From Paenibacillus thermotolerans (GTDB taxonomy: Bacteria; Bacillota; Bacilli; Paenibacillales; YIM-B00363): 64,000 nucleotides of DNA. Each line of letters starts with the position of its first letter. The stretch's first letter is position 1. This document shows positions 16,136 to 25,108 of this stretch, piece after piece. Below the pieces are notes generated by a model. It was given only the letters and a program-made list of their open reading frames with translations, searched no databases and was not told the origin of the DNA. The stretch covers positions 1-64,000 of the forward strand of contig NZ_JAQZSG010000013.1 of NCBI RefSeq assembly GCF_028745515.1. Direction: 5' to 3'. The position numbers and the translations under genes are program-made.

Positions 16136-16518
16136 AACTCTTCATCGACTTTCTTAACGCTTTTCCCGCCGAATCCGGAAAGTTGAAGGATGAAGTTACT
16201 GATTTCCGAAACCTCACCGGGTTCAAAGATCATATCGACAATATCCGTTGGCTCTGTACACTCGAACTGCGTTTGAAGTTCTTTATTTTTTAGATCCGGT
16301 TCTACCACGCAATGGTAGACGATGTGCGGATCAGCCTTGTCACTCGTTGCCGGGACTGTTGCCATGTTAATCGTCTCAAGAGCAAGCTCACGTCCCGGCT
16401 CTTGTATGACGATTTCTCCGCCCAAGGATGAGACGTAAAGTTTCATTCGTTTAGGCTGCTTGGTTTTCAGTTCTTCCTTCTTGGCCATAAGGTCTGAAAT
16501 CGTTAATATCTTCGCCAC
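16123..16518 (-). CDS. xkdN: XkdN-like tail assembly chaperone (gpG equivalent)
   Basis: This 131-aa protein is the short form of the tail chaperone that coats the tape measure. Family features are MAKILTISDLMAKKEELK, KLYVSSLGGEIVIQEPGRE and VEPDLKNKELQTQFECTEPTDIV. Two codons before the stop the mRNA has A AAA AAC, a canonical -1 slippery site, leading to the gpGT extension. It lies between the tail tube and the tape measure. Confidence 0.9.
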   Translation of the reverse strand: MAKILTISDLMAKKEELKTKQPKRMKLYVSSLGGEIVIQEPGRELALETINMATVPATSDKADPHIVYHCVVEPDLKNKELQTQFECTEPTDIVDMIFEPGEVSEISNFILQLSGFGGKSVKKVDEELKNS

Positions 16519-16534
16519 TAGTTATATCCCTCCG

Positions 16535-16963
16535 TTAGCTGATCGTATCGATCATTTCGTAATCGCTGAATGCGAAAGGAATTTCTTCGCTTCCGAGCGT
16601 TCTCTTCTCAAATTTCAACAGGTTAAATTCGTTAATGGTCACATCGTGCAATGCAACCCGTTCAGTCCCACGGGTATCCGGATCGGCTACCTTTCCAACG
16701 ATTTCGACCCGTGGATAAATGCCTGATCTTACAGCTGCCGCCATCGAGCGTTGGACACGGGAGTAAATCTTTTTAATGGTCATCGTGCCTTCGCCGGTCC
16801 AGCCAATCGCTTTTTTGTGTGTCCCGCCTTCATTCGCGAAGTGTACGTCTTCGTAATTGACGGTTACCTTCGCTTCGAACGCATCCACTTCAGCCCACAA
16901 TTCGCCGTTTACCCATACTCGGCCATATGTCCCGTTGATGATTTCATTACCTTTTGGTGGCAT
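16535..16963 (-). CDS. xkdM: XkdM-like tail tube protein
   Basis: This 142-aa protein forms the inner tube of the contractile tail. The family pattern is NEIINGTYGRVWVNGELWAE, then FANEGGTHKKAIGWTGEGTMTIKK and EVVEIVGKV-like strands. It follows the sheath gene, and AAGGAGG lies upstream of the start. Confidence 0.92.
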   Translation of the reverse strand: MPPKGNEIINGTYGRVWVNGELWAEVDAFEAKVTVNYEDVHFANEGGTHKKAIGWTGEGTMTIKKIYSRVQRSMAAAVRSGIYPRVEIVGKVADPDTRGTERVALHDVTINEFNLLKFEKRTLGSEEIPFAFSDYEMIDTIS

Positions 16964-16980
16964 TCCTTAGCCCTCCTTCT

Positions 16981-18033
16981 TTATACCGTGGCCCGGAAAT
17001 AGAGGTCTTCGACGGCATCCAGAAACTTCAGCGGTCCGGCAATAAATACCTTGCTGCTGAACGCTTTTTCCTTAATTTGTTGATCATTAAGAGATGATAC
17101 ATCGACGCCTTGTTCCGTCCACGCTTGCCGCTGTGCTTCTACATCGACCCCGACAGCGTTTTCTGCAGCCGGGTCAAGGACGTCTCCTTCCAAGCCGCGT
17201 AAATACCCGTTCACTGCGGTAATAAACAGCACTTGATGGTCGTAGCTGTTGTTTACCTTTCCGACGTATTCGTCGTTAAACGTGCGCGTGATGTCTTCCT
17301 GAACCAGGTCATGCCCTTCGATAATCTTGATTTTTTTAAAGTCGGCACCCTTACCCGGCCCGGTAGTTGTAAGCGAGTTTACGCCTCGGCCGATCTTTAT
17401 CTTGTCGCCGTCACTAATAAGGATCAGCTTGCCGGCATCAATGTCCGTATCCGGATCTGCGCTTTCTGTGATCGATTCGACCTCAGGCAACTCGTAATGT
17501 GTCGCGCTGCGAGTAAGCGGCAAACCGGCGAGGATGCCCGCTATACGTCCGCTATATTCGGAAGCGGAATAAGTTTTACCCGCTACCACAATACCTTCTG
17601 TGGCGAAGTTGATAATTGCCTCGTGATCGCCTGCATTATTCGGCAGTACCGCTTTGAACGTCTTTTTATTCGTTCGCCATGTCTTGATCTGTGTCGCAAC
17701 AGCGGCAACGTCTGCCGTCGCGATTCCTGGAATGGCGAGATAATTCCACCGCTTACCGCCTAATCGGGTAAGAGCGTCGCTGTAACTCGCTGCTGCGGCA
17801 TCAAGGCGCTCGACAATGATCTTCGACGGGACGCCGAGGAACGTTTTCATAATCAAGTCGAGGTTCGCAGCTGTCCAGTCCGCGTCTTTGACATCTGCAA
17901 CGGACTTGTATTCGATGCTATCGAAGTCCCCTGTATCGTCCTTTAGAATCAGTGCAACGATTCCCCGCTGACTCCGGGCGATTGCGGTAGTAGCGAGGCT
18001 GGAAAACTCAATGTTGATTTCAGGCAAACCCAT
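16981..18033 (-). CDS. xkdK: XkdK-like tail sheath protein
   Basis: This is the contractile sheath protein, 350 aa when started at the ATG at 18033 (MGLPEINIEFSS). That start has an AAGGAAAGG site at a better distance than the GTG at 18042. Family features are ATTAIARSQRGIVALILKDD, a VSPTNKKTFKAVLPN-like core region and the C-terminal DDQQIKEKAFSSKVFIAGPLKFLDAVEDLYF. Its presence defines the phage as a myovirus. Confidence 0.92.
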   Translation of the reverse strand: MGLPEINIEFSSLATTAIARSQRGIVALILKDDTGDFDSIEYKSVADVKDADWTAANLDLIMKTFLGVPSKIIVERLDAAAASYSDALTRLGGKRWNYLAIPGIATADVAAVATQIKTWRTNKKTFKAVLPNNAGDHEAIINFATEGIVVAGKTYSASEYSGRIAGILAGLPLTRSATHYELPEVESITESADPDTDIDAGKLILISDGDKIKIGRGVNSLTTTGPGKGADFKKIKIIEGHDLVQEDITRTFNDEYVGKVNNSYDHQVLFITAVNGYLRGLEGDVLDPAAENAVGVDVEAQRQAWTEQGVDVSSLNDQQIKEKAFSSKVFIAGPLKFLDAVEDLYFRATV

Positions 18034-18049
18034 TGCCTTCACCCTTTCC

Positions 18050-18472
18050 TTAAAGCTTGCTCATGATTTTGTCAAAGCCTTCTTCAACAATAGAACTCCA
18101 CTCTTTTTCGACATCCTTTGTTGCCTTCTCGAAGACGTGGTAGCCCTCTTTGAATCCATACTCTTGCCCGTCCTTGCCGACGATCCGATGGCCGTATTCG
18201 ATGAGATGACCGTGAGGGGCGCGTGTATAAACACGAACCTTATACCAGCCGTTCCCTTCATCGACCCATACCTTGCCGCGCTTTATGGACTTCAGATAGT
18301 TCCCCGTTACCTTCCTTACAGTTGTCCGCGCTCTTTTGACGATAATTGCTCTTGCCTTAGAGCCAGAGCGAAGCATCAGCTGCTTCGCCTCTTTCGGAAA
18401 GTGGCGCTGTAGACTCTCCAGCTCTCTCGTAAAGATTTCTAACTCCCGGTAATCGATGTCAAAGTCAGCCAT
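18050..18472 (-). CDS. HK97 gp10-like head-tail connector protein
   Basis: This 140-aa protein resembles HK97 gp10/tail-completion proteins: KEAKQLMLRSGSKARAIIVKRAR then VTGNYLKSIKRGK and TRAPHGHLIEYGHRIV. I chose the ATG at 18472, with GGAGGAG upstream inside the previous gene; the residues before it come from that gene. It overlaps the upstream terminator-protein gene by 8 bp. Confidence 0.85.
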   Translation of the reverse strand: MADFDIDYRELEIFTRELESLQRHFPKEAKQLMLRSGSKARAIIVKRARTTVRKVTGNYLKSIKRGKVWVDEGNGWYKVRVYTRAPHGHLIEYGHRIVGKDGQEYGFKEGYHVFEKATKDVEKEWSSIVEEGFDKIMSKL

Positions 18473-18893
18473 TGAACTCCAGCTCCTCCATGACCTCTCC
18501 GACTTCCTCTTCACTTAGGGATTCGTACAAGGTGAAGTCAAAACTGAAATGAACTACCTTGTCGATGATTTCCGCATCCGATGCGTTGATCGTGATGACG
18601 CGATCCCCAACAGGAAAATTTAGAGCAAATACTTCTTCCAGACGATCCATCACGTCGTACGCCTCCTCCTTGTAGATGTGCCGGTCGGAGGGAAAGTACC
18701 GGATACGGCATGTCATTTCCCGCATGGAATCGGAAAGGGAGCGCTCGGTGTTCGGTGTCTCGATAGAAACAAAGAAAGAGGGCCGCTTAAAGCCCTCTTC
18801 GATGTCTCTGCTCTCGATCGTCACAACGGGGAATTCTGCTTGGATGCGCTCGTTAATGGCCAAATTGATTTGTGCTCTCGTTAATCTGCTCAT
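18465..18893 (-). CDS. Tail terminator family protein (YqbJ/DUF6838-like)
   Basis: This 142-aa protein has the pattern INLAINERIQAEFPVVTIESRDIEEGFKRPSFFV, then MTCRIRYFPSDRHIYKEEAYDVMDRLEEVF, typical of the phage tail-terminator family. It should cap the tail tube at the head-proximal end. It overlaps both neighbours by a few bases. Confidence 0.8.
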   Translation of the reverse strand: MSRLTRAQINLAINERIQAEFPVVTIESRDIEEGFKRPSFFVSIETPNTERSLSDSMREMTCRIRYFPSDRHIYKEEAYDVMDRLEEVFALNFPVGDRVITINASDAEIIDKVVHFSFDFTLYESLSEEEVGEVMEELEFNG

Positions 18894-19513
18894 GGAATCA
18901 CCCGCTTCGCGGTTATCCGCAGCGTGGCATTGCGGTTAAACGGATTTTCGATGATCTCGATGTTCCACCGCTGCCCGTTGATTTTTATGAACATGTCTGC
19001 CGTAATGCCTTCGCGGTACACGATCGTGACGACCACATTAGACGTCGTCTCGAAAACTTCATCCACCTCGCTGGTTCCGCCCCCGTTATACTCGATCTGA
19101 GCCGGGAGCATGTAGAGTAAGGCAGGTGCGGGTGAACGCTCTTTCATGCTATTCGTGACAAACGTGTTATGCCAGATTTCAACGGTGTCGCGCAATCGTG
19201 AGAGGTTCGTCAGCACGTCATCGAGAGCGGAACAAACGAGTTCCATTCTCCGACCGCTCGTTTCGAACGTCCGGATAACCTCGTAAGGGATTCCATTATG
19301 CAGCAGCCGAGGCTCGCCCCGGTACTCAGCGGCCCATATGACGAATGTAACCTCGGGGCGTAGTGCATTCCCAAGCGCTTGGTAAAATTCCGTCTGGCGA
19401 ACCGATTTTCGCTCCGCAAAAACCTGACGGGGAATACCCTCGACAATGTTGGCGCCGGCCGCCGATTCTGCATAGGTGAGTTCAACTAGGTGTACAACTT
19501 CGGAGAATCTCAT
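18890..19513 (-). CDS. Head-closure protein, apparently two fused domains
   Basis: This is a 207-aa head-tail joining protein. Residues 1-100 resemble an SPP1 gp16-type closure barrel (FVIWAAEYRGEPRLLHNGIPYEVIRTFETSGRRMEL). Residues 105-207 contain a second half with the same end pattern (ADMFIKINGQRWNIEIIENPFNRNATLRITAKRV). Usual members are about 110 aa, so this looks like a tandem fusion. It overlaps the connector gene upstream and the terminator gene downstream by four bases each. Confidence 0.72.
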   Translation of the reverse strand: MRFSEVVHLVELTYAESAAGANIVEGIPRQVFAERKSVRQTEFYQALGNALRPEVTFVIWAAEYRGEPRLLHNGIPYEVIRTFETSGRRMELVCSALDDVLTNLSRLRDTVEIWHNTFVTNSMKERSPAPALLYMLPAQIEYNGGGTSEVDEVFETTSNVVVTIVYREGITADMFIKINGQRWNIEIIENPFNRNATLRITAKRVIP

Positions 19514-19800
19514 GTCGTCCCCTCCGCAGGAAGACTGGAAACCGCAAGCTGCGTAAGCAGGGTATGGAAGGCCGGGGAGAACTTAATCTCCCCGCTTGCA
19601 TTGTTCCAAAGGTCAGCGACACCCATGACCATAACACCGACTGCCAAATCCGTATTCATCTTCGCATCGGATACGCCCGCAGACTTCATAAAGCCGATGA
19701 CCGCGCGCAGCTTTTGCTTGATGATCTTATCGAAGGCTGTACTCCCCTCGGAGATGTCCAGACCAGCCTTGCATTCCGCAATGAGCTCTTCCTCGGTCAA
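19510..19800 (-). CDS. Head-tail connector (gp15/gp6-like adaptor)
   Basis: This 96-aa, mostly helical protein (AFDKIIKQKLRAVIGFMKSAGVS, NTDLAVGVMVMGVADLWN) fits the phage adaptor family that binds below the portal. Its position between the capsid region and the head-closure gene supports this. The start overlaps the preceding stop by four bases. Confidence 0.72.
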   Translation of the reverse strand: MTEEELIAECKAGLDISEGSTAFDKIIKQKLRAVIGFMKSAGVSDAKMNTDLAVGVMVMGVADLWNNASGEIKFSPAFHTLLTQLAVSSLPAEGTT

Positions 19801-20156
19801 TTCCCTTCACCCTCTTGCCCGGCGCCGCCCGGTATTGCTGTCGCATCCGTCTTCTCCTGCGCGGTCTCTGCCTGAGGGGCTTGCTTATGCGCGACGTCGG
19901 TCGGTGGCAACGGCGGTTCTTCGGCACCGTTACCCGCCGCCTGACTCTCCTCGAGCTCAGCCGCCACTTCCACATCCACCGAGTACGGTACGAGCATAAT
20001 CCGCATGCCCGTGTTCTCCTGCGACGCACGCAACCGACGTTCCAACGCATCGTATTGCTCATCATTCAGCGGGCGATTGACCTGCCAAATCACAACGGGT
20101 ACGGCCGCTTGAACGGTCACCAGCTTTTCGGCGTCATTCACTTTTTTCTTTCCCAT
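19797..20156 (-). CDS. Head-region protein of unknown function
   Basis: I do not recognise this 119-aa protein. Residues 1-65 form a basic N-terminus and a beta/helix segment (WQVNRPLNDEQYDALERRLR, MRIMLVPYSVDVE). The rest is an acidic, Pro/Ala/Glu-rich disordered tail. The position right after the capsid gene is where decoration or connector proteins are often encoded. Confidence 0.6.
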   Translation of the reverse strand: MGKKKVNDAEKLVTVQAAVPVVIWQVNRPLNDEQYDALERRLRASQENTGMRIMLVPYSVDVEVAAELEESQAAGNGAEEPPLPPTDVAHKQAPQAETAQEKTDATAIPGGAGQEGEGN

Positions 20157-20167
20157 GGTTTTTCACC

Positions 20168-20196
20168 GCCTTTCCATCAAAGAACGGCGAGGTCTC
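20168..20196 (-). terminator. Hairpin after the capsid gene
   Basis: On the minus strand ACGGCG and CGCCGT pair around a G-rich loop and TCTTTG follows. It may be a weak attenuator that keeps capsid mRNA high relative to downstream connector genes. Confidence 0.4.
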
Positions 20197-20223
20197 CCCC
20201 GCCGTCCGGATGATTATGAGTTA

Positions 20224-21519
20224 TTAGACCCCGCCGCTCGTCGCTTTTTTGACGATGACGACGCCGTTCGGATCGAGCAGTTTGCCGTCCGCAACGAGGA
20301 TCGCTTTGTCGACGATCTCGTTCTTGTCGTGATCCGTGTATCGAACCATCGCTAGTTGAAGGTTGCTGTTGATTGCGTAATTGCTCAAGTTGCAATATAC
20401 GGCAACCACATCGCCGTTCGCCGCAGTGTCATACGGCTTGATGAGATCGTCTTCGACCAGGATGACGTCTTTACCCGCGAACCGTTCTTGAATGCCGTTC
20501 GTAATACCGTAGTTGACCCGACCGATCGGCTGGCCTTGATCGTCGACCATGCCGTCGACGTACGTCTCGAACGTACCCGATGCCATGAAAAAGGATGCGC
20601 CTGCCTTGTACGCAAGCGGCATTTTCGCGAAGACCTTCGTCTTCCACGGCTTGTACTTCACGATCTCCGTTTCGTCTAAGGTAACTACCTGGGCAGCCGG
20701 CACCCGCGTGTCGATCGTCAGACCGAGCGGCTGGCCGACGCCGGTGCCAGCGATGATCGCCGCGTCGAGCGCCTTGACGATTGCTTCGAAAATCAGCTGG
20801 GTGACTGTCTGCTCGAACAGATCGAGCGTCGTAACGTTCGTGATCAGCGTCTGCGAGATCCGGCACTCGAGGCCGTAGTAGGAGAAGGATACGCTTGTGC
20901 TCATGTTGAGCTTCTGACGGTCGGAAACCGCGTTCTGACCGATCCATGTCGCGACCGGAATCAGAGAAGAAATCGGAACCTGAACGCCGCCTTGGATGTT
21001 CATCTTACGGACGCGGTTGTATACCTGCCCGTTGACTGTCATCTTCCGGATGACTTCATTCAGAATCGTCGTCGGGATGACCGCCGCTGCATCCGTCGTC
21101 GTAGTAGTAGCATCCGCCCGTTTCTCGAGCTTCAGCGGCTCTTGTACGACGCCGTTCTTGGCGTATGCCATGAACGCCTTCCGGTATTCGAGCGTCGAAT
21201 ACGGGTCTTCAGGGTCGGCCTGCCGCTGATTCGCCTGCAGACCGAAGGAAGCGAGCACCGTCGCCAATTGCGCGGCGGAACCGCCGACAACCGGTTGTGC
21301 GCCGCGAGCTTCCGAAGGTGGAGTGTTGCCCCCCGGTACCGGATCATCCGGCAGTTCGTCGATTTTGGAGCGCAGCTCCGCAATCTCAGCATTCAGCGCC
21401 TCCAATTCGGAATTAATGCCACGGAGCTCCTCGACCGAGTTCGACGTGCCGGCCTTCGTCTTCAACTGATTTCTACGTTCTTCCTTTTGAGCAAGGAGTT
21501 TCTTAAGGAAATCTTTCAT
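20224..21519 (-). CDS. HK97-family major capsid protein
   Basis: This is the major head protein (431 aa). The N-terminal 70 residues form a coiled-coil delta/scaffold domain (LLAQKEERRNQLKTKA..., ALNAEIAELRSKID), removed by the prohead protease. The mature part has the HK97 fold: VQVPISSLIPVATWIGQNAV, FEAIVKALDAAIIAGTG, and a C-terminal DHDKNEIVDKAILVADGKL segment. A protease gene lies directly upstream. Confidence 0.94.
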   Translation of the reverse strand: MKDFLKKLLAQKEERRNQLKTKAGTSNSVEELRGINSELEALNAEIAELRSKIDELPDDPVPGGNTPPSEARGAQPVVGGSAAQLATVLASFGLQANQRQADPEDPYSTLEYRKAFMAYAKNGVVQEPLKLEKRADATTTTTDAAAVIPTTILNEVIRKMTVNGQVYNRVRKMNIQGGVQVPISSLIPVATWIGQNAVSDRQKLNMSTSVSFSYYGLECRISQTLITNVTTLDLFEQTVTQLIFEAIVKALDAAIIAGTGVGQPLGLTIDTRVPAAQVVTLDETEIVKYKPWKTKVFAKMPLAYKAGASFFMASGTFETYVDGMVDDQGQPIGRVNYGITNGIQERFAGKDVILVEDDLIKPYDTAANGDVVAVYCNLSNYAINSNLQLAMVRYTDHDKNEIVDKAILVADGKLLDPNGVVIVKKATSGGV

Positions 21520-21539
21520 CGCTGATCATTACCTTTCGT

Positions 21540-22175
21540 TTATAGGATTTGGCTGCGCAAGCGCAGAATTTCAAGCTCGTTTTTCGAACTCCCCAGTTCG
21601 GACCGCGCACTCTCCAGTGCGGCGCGGGCGCTCTCCAGCGCCTGCTCGTCACGAGCGTTTATATCAGTCCCGGCATAAGCCGGAAACGATACAGCAGATA
21701 CTTCAATCACTCTTGCGATGTCCGTCACGCGTCGAAGCGGCAAATCGCTGTCGAGGTTCTCCCATTTCGCGTCCCGGATGACAAAAATAAAGGACATCCC
21801 ATTGATGTCCTGGCGGGCGACGGACGAGTGAAGCGCCCGAGCCTCGGCATTATTTTCAACGTCGAGCATCCCTTTGACAGAAAGACCTTTGTCGTCGATC
21901 GAGAGCTGTAACGTGGAGCTCGCATTGTTATTTCGACTTCTGGCGAGCGGAATATTCTTCAGATTGTGGTTCACCGTTAGAACAACGTCTCTGAAGTCGG
22001 TATTCGCGAAAGCACTACGTTCAATCACTTCCTCGAACCAGCCGCCGATGTTGGTCCGTTGGTCGAAGACGGCCGCATGCCCTTGAATTACACCGCCTTC
22101 GCTTTCCGCTCGAAGGTCAGGAAAAACGAAGGACCTCATCTCACGGCTCAACAGTTCTGGCAGTTTATTTTTCAT
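21540..22175 (-). CDS. HK97-family prohead protease
   Basis: This is a serine protease (herpes-assemblin-like fold, 211 aa) that cleaves the capsid delta domain during maturation. It carries EGGVIQGHAAVFDQRT, the His-bearing LTVNHNLKNIPLARS, and the Ser region ALHSSVARQDINGMSF. The last 40 residues are a coiled coil. It overlaps the portal gene by 11 bp. Confidence 0.9.
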   Translation of the reverse strand: MKNKLPELLSREMRSFVFPDLRAESEGGVIQGHAAVFDQRTNIGGWFEEVIERSAFANTDFRDVVLTVNHNLKNIPLARSRNNNASSTLQLSIDDKGLSVKGMLDVENNAEARALHSSVARQDINGMSFIFVIRDAKWENLDSDLPLRRVTDIARVIEVSAVSFPAYAGTDINARDEQALESARAALESARSELGSSKNELEILRLRSQIL

Positions 22176-23409
22176 CTTCCTTCACCGCCTTTGCAGGTTT
22201 CATTTGCAATTGATATTGATTAACCAGGTTTACGTCGATGTAATTCAGCGACTGCGTCCGACGATCCCCGCCCGGCACCGGAGGGTATCCAAGCAATGCC
22301 AGCTTCTGGTTGTCGGAGAGGAGTCCCTGCTCGCCGGCCGTCTTCAGCAGGTTTATCTTCGCGTTCGTGCTCAAGTAATTCATGTCCCGCTGATAGAACA
22401 CAATTTCGTTTCCGACGTCCGCCTCCCGCTCCGTGAAGATGGTCTTTGAGTATGCTTGTCCGTAACGGATGACGATAGGCTCTAGCGTCTTCTCATAGAA
22501 CGCCTGATACTGGTTGTCATCGTACTCTCCGGTAAGGATCGGCAGAGGCACCCCGTACCAGTTCAAGATCGTGCTCTGCAGGAATGCGAGCGTCTCTTTG
22601 TCGACGAAGCGGAGGGATGACTTATCGAACGGTGTAAATTCTCCCTTGATGTCAACCGGTAAAATCCCGGTTTCCCCGGATGCTATCAGTCGCTCGAATC
22701 GAGCCCGCTCCGCCCGCTGAGCGTCGTCATCAAGCATAGTGTTGATTTTGACGACAGCTTGCACTGCTGCATTGATCTTCACCGCTCGATCAAGGCCTTG
22801 CATGATCGAGTGATTGATTTGCAGTGACTTCAGCAGGGCGGCGTTGTCCGGCTGGCCGTTCGCTCCGCCGCCCATCATCTCATTGAGCGAAAACTTCTTT
22901 CGGATATGAATTACGTCAGCGTATCGAAACGTGAAATCAACGCCAGCGGCAAAATGAAAGCGAATAAGCATTTCGCCGGCTAGATCCTGAAGGAATTCGA
23001 CGCGGGCCGGATCGATCGGGTAGAACCCTCGATAGGTACGACGTTCGACTCCATTTGAAAAATCCGAATCGAAGATGGGAATGATGAATGCGTTGTAATT
23101 CATCATTAGCAGCCACGTCTTTTTTTCCAGATACTCGCTGACGGTCATCAGCTGGTTGGGAGCGAACCGGAATAATCGGTTCAAGTTCCCTCGCGGTACA
23201 TCCTGCCGGTCATCCGTCGTTCGAATATGCCGCGGCTGCAGCTTACTGATCTCCGTTGCGATCACGTCGATGCACTCCTGGACGATATCCGAAGCGTAGA
23301 TGTTTTGGCCGAACTGGCTGTAGATCGGAAGCGTTCCGTTGAGCATACGGGTATAACTCCCGTCCCGCCGGCCGCCCGCGAAGCCGCGAAGCCAATCCAT
23401 TAATGCCAT
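22165..23409 (-). CDS. HK97-family portal protein
   Basis: This is the dodecameric portal through which DNA enters the head (414 aa from the ATG at 23409). Visible family blocks are ASDIVQECIDVIATEISKLQ, FAPNQLMTVSEYLEKKTWLLM, TILNWYGVPLPILTGEYDDNQYQAFYEKTLEPI and the final NINLLKTAGEQGLLS-like stretch. The longer frame from 23448 adds residues inside the terminase gene, so I do not use it. Confidence 0.93.
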   Translation of the reverse strand: MALMDWLRGFAGGRRDGSYTRMLNGTLPIYSQFGQNIYASDIVQECIDVIATEISKLQPRHIRTTDDRQDVPRGNLNRLFRFAPNQLMTVSEYLEKKTWLLMMNYNAFIIPIFDSDFSNGVERRTYRGFYPIDPARVEFLQDLAGEMLIRFHFAAGVDFTFRYADVIHIRKKFSLNEMMGGGANGQPDNAALLKSLQINHSIMQGLDRAVKINAAVQAVVKINTMLDDDAQRAERARFERLIASGETGILPVDIKGEFTPFDKSSLRFVDKETLAFLQSTILNWYGVPLPILTGEYDDNQYQAFYEKTLEPIVIRYGQAYSKTIFTEREADVGNEIVFYQRDMNYLSTNAKINLLKTAGEQGLLSDNQKLALLGYPPVPGGDRRTQSLNYIDVNLVNQYQLQMKPAKAVKEDEK

Positions 23410-23413
23410 ACAA

Positions 23414-25108
23414 TCACGCCCCTCTCTTTGAAAGCTCAATAAATTCACTCCGGTTGTCGATGTACACCCGGTAGCAGATGATCATGGTTACGGCGCCGTC
23501 GATCTTCTTGTCTTCTTTTCCCTGAATTTTCACAGGCATCTGCTCAAGCTTGCTGTTCACGGCGAGCGAGGTGTTCTCGAGACACCACTTATCGACCGGG
23601 TCGTCGTTATACACGATCAGCTTGCTCCGAAGGTCCGCTTCTACGAGCTTCATGGGTTCGCTCATCGGCGCCCAGTCCTGCTTGACGCGAACCATATCGA
23701 ACCCGGCTTCCTCCATTTCCTTAACCCAGTACTCCGCAGACCAGCGGTCGTATCCGACCTTGTAGGTCTTAATCCCGTAATCCTTGAACATCCGGACGAA
23801 CCAGGCGGTGACATGCCGGAAGTCGTTCTCGTTTCCATCTGACACGGTAATTCGGTTGAGGCCGATCCATTCGCGGAACTTTGCCAAATCCTCTTTCGAC
23901 AGCTGCGCGAGCTTAGATTCCGGGATGAAGTAATGCGAGTGTGTATATTTCTTCCCGGCCCGCAGGAACAGCAGGCGCGCACATGCAAGGTCACCGGACT
24001 TCGAGAGGTCGACGCCGCCGATCGCGTATGCCCCACGAAACATTTCGAGGTCGAACTTCTCTTCGTTCGCGATCTCCTCTGCCAGCAGCCACGCTGCCGC
24101 GTTGTTGGACTTGATATTAAAGTCCTTCGACAACATAAAAACCCGCTCGGCTTTGTCCTTCTGCGCCTTGCGGATTTGGTCCCTGATATATTTCGTTTTC
24201 TTGATCGTACCGAGGCTCGGATTCGACTTCTGCCACGTCCGAGGGTCTTGCCAAATCTCCTGCTCGCTGTCTTGCGTATAGAGCCACGGAAGCAGCGTAG
24301 CGTCCTCGATATCCTTCGCCAGCACCTGCCGCGCATATTTCAGCTCTTGGTCCAGATAACCGTCGTTCACGAACCCTTCTGTCGTGATGTTGATGAACCA
24401 GGGCTCGTCCTTCGTGGACTGCGACTGATCGATCGACTTCGCGATGACGTTCGTCGTCATCTCGTGCGACTCGTCAAGGATCGCGCCGTCGATGTTCCGG
24501 CCTTCTTTGTTCCTCGTCTTATCCGAAATTTTGAATATTCGACTCTTGTTCTTCAAGTTGTAGATGCCGCGCAAGTTCTTATGCGTCCGTTTCCCTTTCG
24601 AGTCGAATTGCTCGCGCATGTTGTTGATTTCGCCGAATATGAGTTCCGCCTGGCTATCGTCGTTCGATGAACACACGATATCATTGCCCCCGGTGCCGAC
24701 CATCAACTCCGTCATGCAAAGCCCGGCGCAGAGCGTCGACTTCCCATTCTTTCGAGCGATCAGGAGAATTGCTTTCTTGAAGCGACGCAGCCTCTTCTTC
24801 GGCGGCTCCTCTTCGTAGTACTCACGATACCCTTCATCCGTCCACTTGAAGGAATAAAACGCCTCGATGAACGCCTTCTCCCACAATTCCAGAAGAAAAG
24901 GCTGCCCATAGAAGGGGCTCTTCGTGTGCCGGCAAAAATTTTCGATAAATTCGATGCGGAAATCAGCATCGGCCGTGTCGTATACGAATGCAGGATTGTC
25001 TAAGTCCTCAATTAGATTGTCGAGGAGTTGCTTCATCTCGCCGCCGACGAGAATTTCGCCGCGGTCGATCGCCTGCTTGTACTGGAGAAGGTAGTTAAGC
25101 TTCGGCAC
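23414..25108 (-). CDS. Terminase large subunit
   Basis: This packaging motor has an N-terminal ATPase and a C-terminal RNase H-like nuclease. It has a P-loop variant LLIARKNGKSTLCAGL, a Walker B ...GAILDESHEM, and nuclease acidic residues in GGVDLSKSGD and DRWSAEYW. A start at GTG 25108 (MPKLNYLLQYKQ) fits the family better than ATG 25147, which would need 53 bases of overlap with the small-subunit gene; the choice is not certain. Length is about 564 aa, in the normal range. Confidence 0.93.
   Translation of the reverse strand: MPKLNYLLQYKQAIDRGEILVGGEMKQLLDNLIEDLDNPAFVYDTADADFRIEFIENFCRHTKSPFYGQPFLLELWEKAFIEAFYSFKWTDEGYREYYEEEPPKKRLRRFKKAILLIARKNGKSTLCAGLCMTELMVGTGGNDIVCSSNDDSQAELIFGEINNMREQFDSKGKRTHKNLRGIYNLKNKSRIFKISDKTRNKEGRNIDGAILDESHEMTTNVIAKSIDQSQSTKDEPWFINITTEGFVNDGYLDQELKYARQVLAKDIEDATLLPWLYTQDSEQEIWQDPRTWQKSNPSLGTIKKTKYIRDQIRKAQKDKAERVFMLSKDFNIKSNNAAAWLLAEEIANEEKFDLEMFRGAYAIGGVDLSKSGDLACARLLFLRAGKKYTHSHYFIPESKLAQLSKEDLAKFREWIGLNRITVSDGNENDFRHVTAWFVRMFKDYGIKTYKVGYDRWSAEYWVKEMEEAGFDMVRVKQDWAPMSEPMKLVEADLRSKLIVYNDDPVDKWCLENTSLAVNSKLEQMPVKIQGKEDKKIDGAVTMIICYRVYIDNRSEFIELSKRGA

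Noticed and set aside
23933-24670. 245-aa plus-strand open frame in terminase
   Set aside because: Antisense shadow of the large terminase subunit.
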